The position numbers and the translations under genes were made by a program. The notes under the pieces are model-generated. The model did not search any database and had not been told where the DNA came from. It worked only from the letters and a program-made list of their open reading frames with translations. From Bordetella parapertussis (GTDB taxonomy: Bacteria > Pseudomonadota > Gammaproteobacteria > Burkholderiales > Burkholderiaceae_C), in contig CAMDSU010000017.1 in the NCBI GenBank assembly GCA_945907335.1, positions 1-17,823 of the forward strand: DNA of 17,823 nt, written 5' to 3'. Positions 16,388-17,823 of this stretch are shown in pieces. The number at the start of each line of letters is the position of its first letter. Positions within the stretch are counted from its first letter, which is position 1.

Positions 16388-16402
16388 CAGTAACGGTTAC
16401 TG
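16388..16402. repeat. 15-bp palindrome at the stop codon of the Ala/Pro-rich protein gene
   Basis: CAGTAAC and GTTACTG are perfect 7-bp inverted arms around one central G. The TAA stop of the minus-strand gene (plus-strand 16397-16399) lies inside the right arm. It is too compact for a stable RNA hairpin; it could be a protein-binding site or chance. Confidence 0.25.
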
Positions 16403-17359
16403 TTCAGATGCTGCGGACAGGTTTTTGGCCGCCTCTGCTTTGAGCAAAGCCTCTCGCATCTTGTCTGCTCGTGCCAGTTCTTCTAAAGCGCGGTCCACTT
16501 TGGCCAATGCCGCGGCTCTGACCCGCTCAGCTCGCGCGAGTTCTGCCTTGGCTTGCTCGTCTTTGAGTTTGTCAGCGCGCGCTTGTGCTACTTTGGCACG
16601 TTCGGCTTTCAGTTGTTCTGCCTTGGCTTTTTGTAGCTTGCGTAGTTCTTCCTTGTCCAACACAGCTTTGGCCTGCTCTTGCTTGCTTTTTTCTACACGA
16701 TCTGGTGCGGCATTGGCAGGCTCATCCTTGGCCGGTTCGGCTTCGCTCATTGCCGGTTGGGCGGGTTCAGCCGACTCATGACCAGCGTCTCCATGACTTT
16801 TGGCGGCTGGCAAGGGCGTTGCTTTGATCGGCTCAATGCGATGAACCAGAACCGATGCTGCAGTGGGTTTGGCTGTTTGGGGGGCCGTACTGGCAGGCGC
16901 ATTAAGTGCAACAGCAGGCGCATGGTCTTTGCTGTCCTCATGGGTATAGTGCGCAGACGGCGGCACAGGGGTTAATGGCGACACGGCAACAGGTGCAGGT
17001 GCAGGTGCAGGTGCAGGTGCAGGTGCAGGTGCAGGTGCAGGTGCAGCGGCTTGCGGTAAGGGCACAGCGGGTAAGGAGACTTTTGGGCTGACCGGTGCAG
17101 TTTTCAATGACAGGTCTTCCACACTGTTGTCGGCGGTTCTCACCACATTGGCTGGCACGCTGTTGGTGTCTTGAGTTTTGGGCAAAACGCGCAATGGGTA
17201 AAACAAATAGCCACGCTCTACCAAATTTGTTTCCAAGGGTCCGGCAATCACACGCCCCTGATCATCAACCTCATTGGCAAGGGCTATGTTTGAGGCAAGC
17301 GCTGCCCATACAGCCAAGCACATCGCGTGATGGCGAAAGTGATCTAGAGGTGTTTTCAT
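16397..17359 (-). CDS. Exported Ala/Pro-repeat and Lys/Ala-rich helical protein (TolA/TonB-like composition)
   Basis: Hypothetical protein of 320 aa with low-complexity architecture. The order is a signal peptide (about 1-28, ending NIALA), a short globular stretch (about 29-100, ERGYLFYPLRVLP), nine Ala-Pro dipeptides, a Pro/Ala-rich linker, and a C-terminal tract of about 100 residues rich in Lys, Ala, Glu and Arg that should form one long charged helix. This resembles TolA/TonB-type periplasm-spanning spacers in composition, but there is no membrane anchor beyond the signal and no recognised C-terminal domain. I do not recognise the family. Start choice: the Met at 17359 gives the best signal peptide; in-frame Mets at 17368 and 17386 add 3 and 9 residues and cannot be ruled out. 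It is probably first in the unit leading to comEC. Confidence 0.7.
   Translation of the reverse strand: MKTPLDHFRHHAMCLAVWAALASNIALANEVDDQGRVIAGPLETNLVERGYLFYPLRVLPKTQDTNSVPANVVRTADNSVEDLSLKTAPVSPKVSLPAVPLPQAAAPAPAPAPAPAPAPAPAPVAVSPLTPVPPSAHYTHEDSKDHAPAVALNAPASTAPQTAKPTAASVLVHRIEPIKATPLPAAKSHGDAGHESAEPAQPAMSEAEPAKDEPANAAPDRVEKSKQEQAKAVLDKEELRKLQKAKAEQLKAERAKVAQARADKLKDEQAKAELARAERVRAAALAKVDRALEELARADKMREALLKAEAAKNLSAASEQ
16991..17046. repeat. Hexanucleotide tandem repeat (AGGTGC)n, about 9 copies, in coding DNA
   Basis: Perfect tandem copies of a 6-bp unit run for 56 bp inside the minus-strand gene and encode nine Ala-Pro dipeptides. Slippage would add or remove two residues without changing frame, so the protein linker length is likely to vary between strains. 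This is length variation, not on/off phase variation. Confidence 0.95.
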
Positions 17360-17386
17360 GGTGTGCATGCCTGTTTGATAAACCAT

Positions 17387-17515
17387 ATCGGCGTTCTTAA
17401 ATCGGATTGTTCAGCCAATACTTGAGCCAAGCAAGTGCAAAATGCGCTAAACACCGCACCGAATGGCATGACAATGCAATGCGCATTCTTTTTGATTCAT
17501 TTTTAAAGGACTCCC
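17387..17515. promoter_or_regulatory. Divergent intergenic region upstream of the RidA-family gene
   Basis: About 130 bp between divergent genes. For the plus strand, ATGACA (17468-17473, 5 of 6 to TTGACA) is followed after 17 bp by TTTGAT (17491-17496, 4 of 6 to TATAAT), a plausible sigma-70-type promoter with a very short leader. A 10-bp perfect palindrome AATGCGCATT (17478-17487) lies in its spacer. The ribosome site AAAGGA (17505-17510) is 5 nt before the ATG. No convincing promoter is seen for the minus strand. Confidence 0.35.
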
Positions 17516-17823
17516 ATGGCGATTCACCAACGACTCAAAGAACGAAACATCCAATTGCCCGAGGTCTCTGCACCCGCGGCGGCTTACCTTCCCTTTGTGC
17601 AAACAGGAAACTTGGTGTTCGTCAGCGGCCATATTGCCAAACAAAACGGTAAGCCTTGGGTCGGTCAACTCGGTACCAACATGGACACCGCCACCGGCAA
17701 GCAAGCCGCTGAAACTGTCGCCATCGATTTACTCGGCACTTTGCAAGCAGCCTGCGGGGGTGACTTGCACAAACTCAAACGCATAGTCAAAGTCATGAGC
17801 CTGGTCAATTCCAGCAGCAGTTT
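17516..17823 (+). CDS. RidA/YjgF-family protein, 3' end cut by window
   Basis: Member of the RidA/YjgF/UK114 superfamily; 102 complete codons are present, with about 50 expected beyond the window. The segment LPFVQTGNLVFVSGHIAKQNGKPWVGQLG is the core of the family, and the form with a PFVQTGNLVFVSG strand fits the longer (about 150 aa) YjgF-like-1 subgroup rather than canonical RidA. Canonical RidA removes reactive enamine/imine intermediates made by PLP enzymes. The Arg needed for that activity would lie past the window, so deaminase activity cannot be judged and subgroup members often have unknown roles. The start is set by AAAGGA at 17505-17510, 5 nt before the ATG. It is divergent from the Ala/Pro-rich protein gene. 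Confidence 0.9.
   Translation, partial: MAIHQRLKERNIQLPEVSAPAAAYLPFVQTGNLVFVSGHIAKQNGKPWVGQLGTNMDTATGKQAAETVAIDLLGTLQAACGGDLHKLKRIVKVMSLVNSSSS

Noticed and set aside
16991..17046. Tandem repeat as a CRISPR or regulatory array
   Set aside because: The unit is 6 bp without spacers and is in-frame coding sequence for Ala-Pro.

Overview
The window looks like the chromosome of a betaproteobacterium, most likely order Burkholderiales. The grounds are the DnaK and DnaJ sequences, tandem cphA'/cphA genes with a divergent DUF1854/ABC-transporter pair, an orphan TRAP-type binding protein and a ComEC of proteobacterial layout. This is judged from protein character only; genus cannot be fixed. There is no sign of phage, insertion sequence, CRISPR, tRNA or rRNA, and no intergenic gap exceeds about 155 bp.

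Layout. Positions 1-4531 (+ strand) hold the 3' part of dnaK, dnaJ, a small secreted protein and a CapA/PgsA-like metallophosphatase-fold protein. A terminator-like hairpin lies between dnaK and dnaJ, and a perfect 9-bp hairpin covers the dnaJ stop codon. Positions 4561-7304 (- strand) hold an ABC exporter and a DUF1854 protein overlapping by 4 bp. Positions 7392-12175 (+ strand) hold two cyanophycin-synthetase paralogues overlapping by 1 bp. Positions 12329-13420 (+) encode a Tat-exported TRAP solute-binding protein. Positions 13443-17359 (- strand) hold a likely transcription unit of an Ala/Pro- and Lys/Ala-rich exported protein, a small secreted SapE-like protein and comEC. From 17516 (+) a RidA/YjgF-family gene runs off the window.

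How the genes work together. The central block (4561-12175) is a cyanophycin locus. CphA has the full set of visible synthetase motifs: an ATP-grasp domain and a Mur-ligase domain with an intact GTNGKTTT loop. CphA' keeps the ATP-grasp residues but has a broken Mur P-loop (Lys to Arg) and lacks the last Mur subdomain. CphA' also keeps an HxxEH metallopeptidase-like motif in its N-domain, which CphA has lost (HxxEA). This complementary loss suggests the two proteins share work that a single CphA1 does elsewhere. The divergent exporter, with its unusual N-terminal extension and zinc ribbon, and its DUF1854 partner form a conserved but functionally unexplained accessory module. No cyanophycinase gene is present here.
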